Positions 63,345 to 64,000 of a stretch of 64,000 nt of DNA are shown one piece after another. The DNA lies in NCBI GenBank assembly GCA_036937835.1, contig CM072879.1:17105001-17169000 (forward strand), in the 5' to 3' direction. Numbering within the stretch: the stretch's first letter is position 1; the number at the start of each line of letters is the position of its first letter. The stretch comes from Pampus argenteus (taxonomy: Eukaryota > Chordata > Actinopteri > Scombriformes > Stromateidae). The notes under the pieces were generated by a model, which searched no databases, was not told where the DNA came from, and saw only the letters and a program-made list of their open reading frames with translations. The translations under genes were made by a program, and so were the position numbers.

Positions 63345-64000
63345 GTATGTGACGCTTTAAAATGCGGCTGTTTTATACTCATGGACTTGTTTGACATTTA
63401 GATGAATATCTGAATGGATCAGCAGCAATAAATATAAAAAAAAATGTTTTTCAGAAAGGCTTCATTCAAATGATTTTAATGCAACAAATGCAAAAAATAA
63501 AGTAATAAAAAAACAACTCTTATAATTAAAATGATTCAGGTTGTTAAACTTTTCTTCTACTGATTTATTTCCTTTTCATATTTTAACATTATTCAGTTTA
63601 ACACACTTTAGGTTAAAATGTGCCAAATGAAACTATGTTTAAAAAGTCATAAAAACTTTTATGTCCAGACCAGGAACAAGAAGATTCACTGGCACGTAGT
63701 TCAACCAGGTTTTAATGTGTTTAAAATAAAATAAAATAAAAATAAAAATCTGATCCAGATTTATTAACTGGTGAACAAACATGCATGAACGAAACTGCGA
63801 AGACGATCACATCTAAAAGAGAGAAGAAAAAAAACCACCAAATAAAACTGTCATGTTTTAATTTAATTTAAGTTAAACCGTTTTTATGGGCGATGGATAA
63901 AAACCAGGGCCTGTTGTGAACCGCTGTCCTGCCAAAAACATCAAACTACAGGCTGAACCCTCAGAAACAGCCACCAACACTGAATGATGCACGTTTAATC
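63345..64000 (+). other. sall3: start of sall3 intron 1
   Basis: This follows the donor site GTATGT and is AT-rich. No further exon is seen before the window ends. Confidence 0.7.

Overview
The window is vertebrate nuclear DNA, almost certainly from a ray-finned (teleost) fish. Coding sequence is split into short exons with GT-AG introns. The intergenic DNA is AT-rich and full of microsatellites and teleost-type miniature transposons. The recognisable gene order mbp - galr1 - sall3 matches the vertebrate MBP-GALR1-SALL3 neighbourhood (human 18q23). No prokaryotic or viral gene was seen.

Layout. (1) 1-6763, minus strand: myelin basic protein, six coding exons rebuilt by hand (132 aa), including micro-exons of 27 and 21 nt. 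Just upstream (about 6764-7065) lies sequence resembling the mammalian 'golli' leader of MBP, but split over several frames. (2) 14743-16376, plus strand: galanin receptor type 1, three exons, 353 aa. (3) 18.9-21.7 kb, minus strand: an unrecognised gene for a secreted, Pro/Gln-rich protein (791 aa) built mostly from 38 tandem copies of a 42-bp (14-aa) or 36-bp unit. It has a signal peptide, a TATA-like box, three coding exons and a probable 3' UTR exon with a poly(A) signal. (4) 27.8-33.4 kb, minus strand: an atypical nuclear I-kappa-B-like gene with an OCA-type motif, a basic patch and about four ankyrin repeats. Its C-terminus appears shortened. (5) 33.6-62.3 kb: a gene-poor interval with microsatellites, degenerate repeats, MITE remnants and several complex islands that could be regulatory elements. 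(6) 63236-63344, plus strand: the first coding exon of sall3, with its 5' flank and the start of intron 1.

The genes do not form an operon or one pathway: myelin structure, neuropeptide signalling, an unknown secreted protein, immune transcription control and a developmental zinc-finger factor. The long empty interval before sall3 fits the regulatory domain expected of a developmental transcription factor. The most novel items are the tandem-repeat secreted protein and the I-kappa-B-like gene, both lying between galr1 and sall3. The eroded golli leader is the next most interesting. All exon structures come from reading splice sites and family resemblance; no transcript or database search was available.
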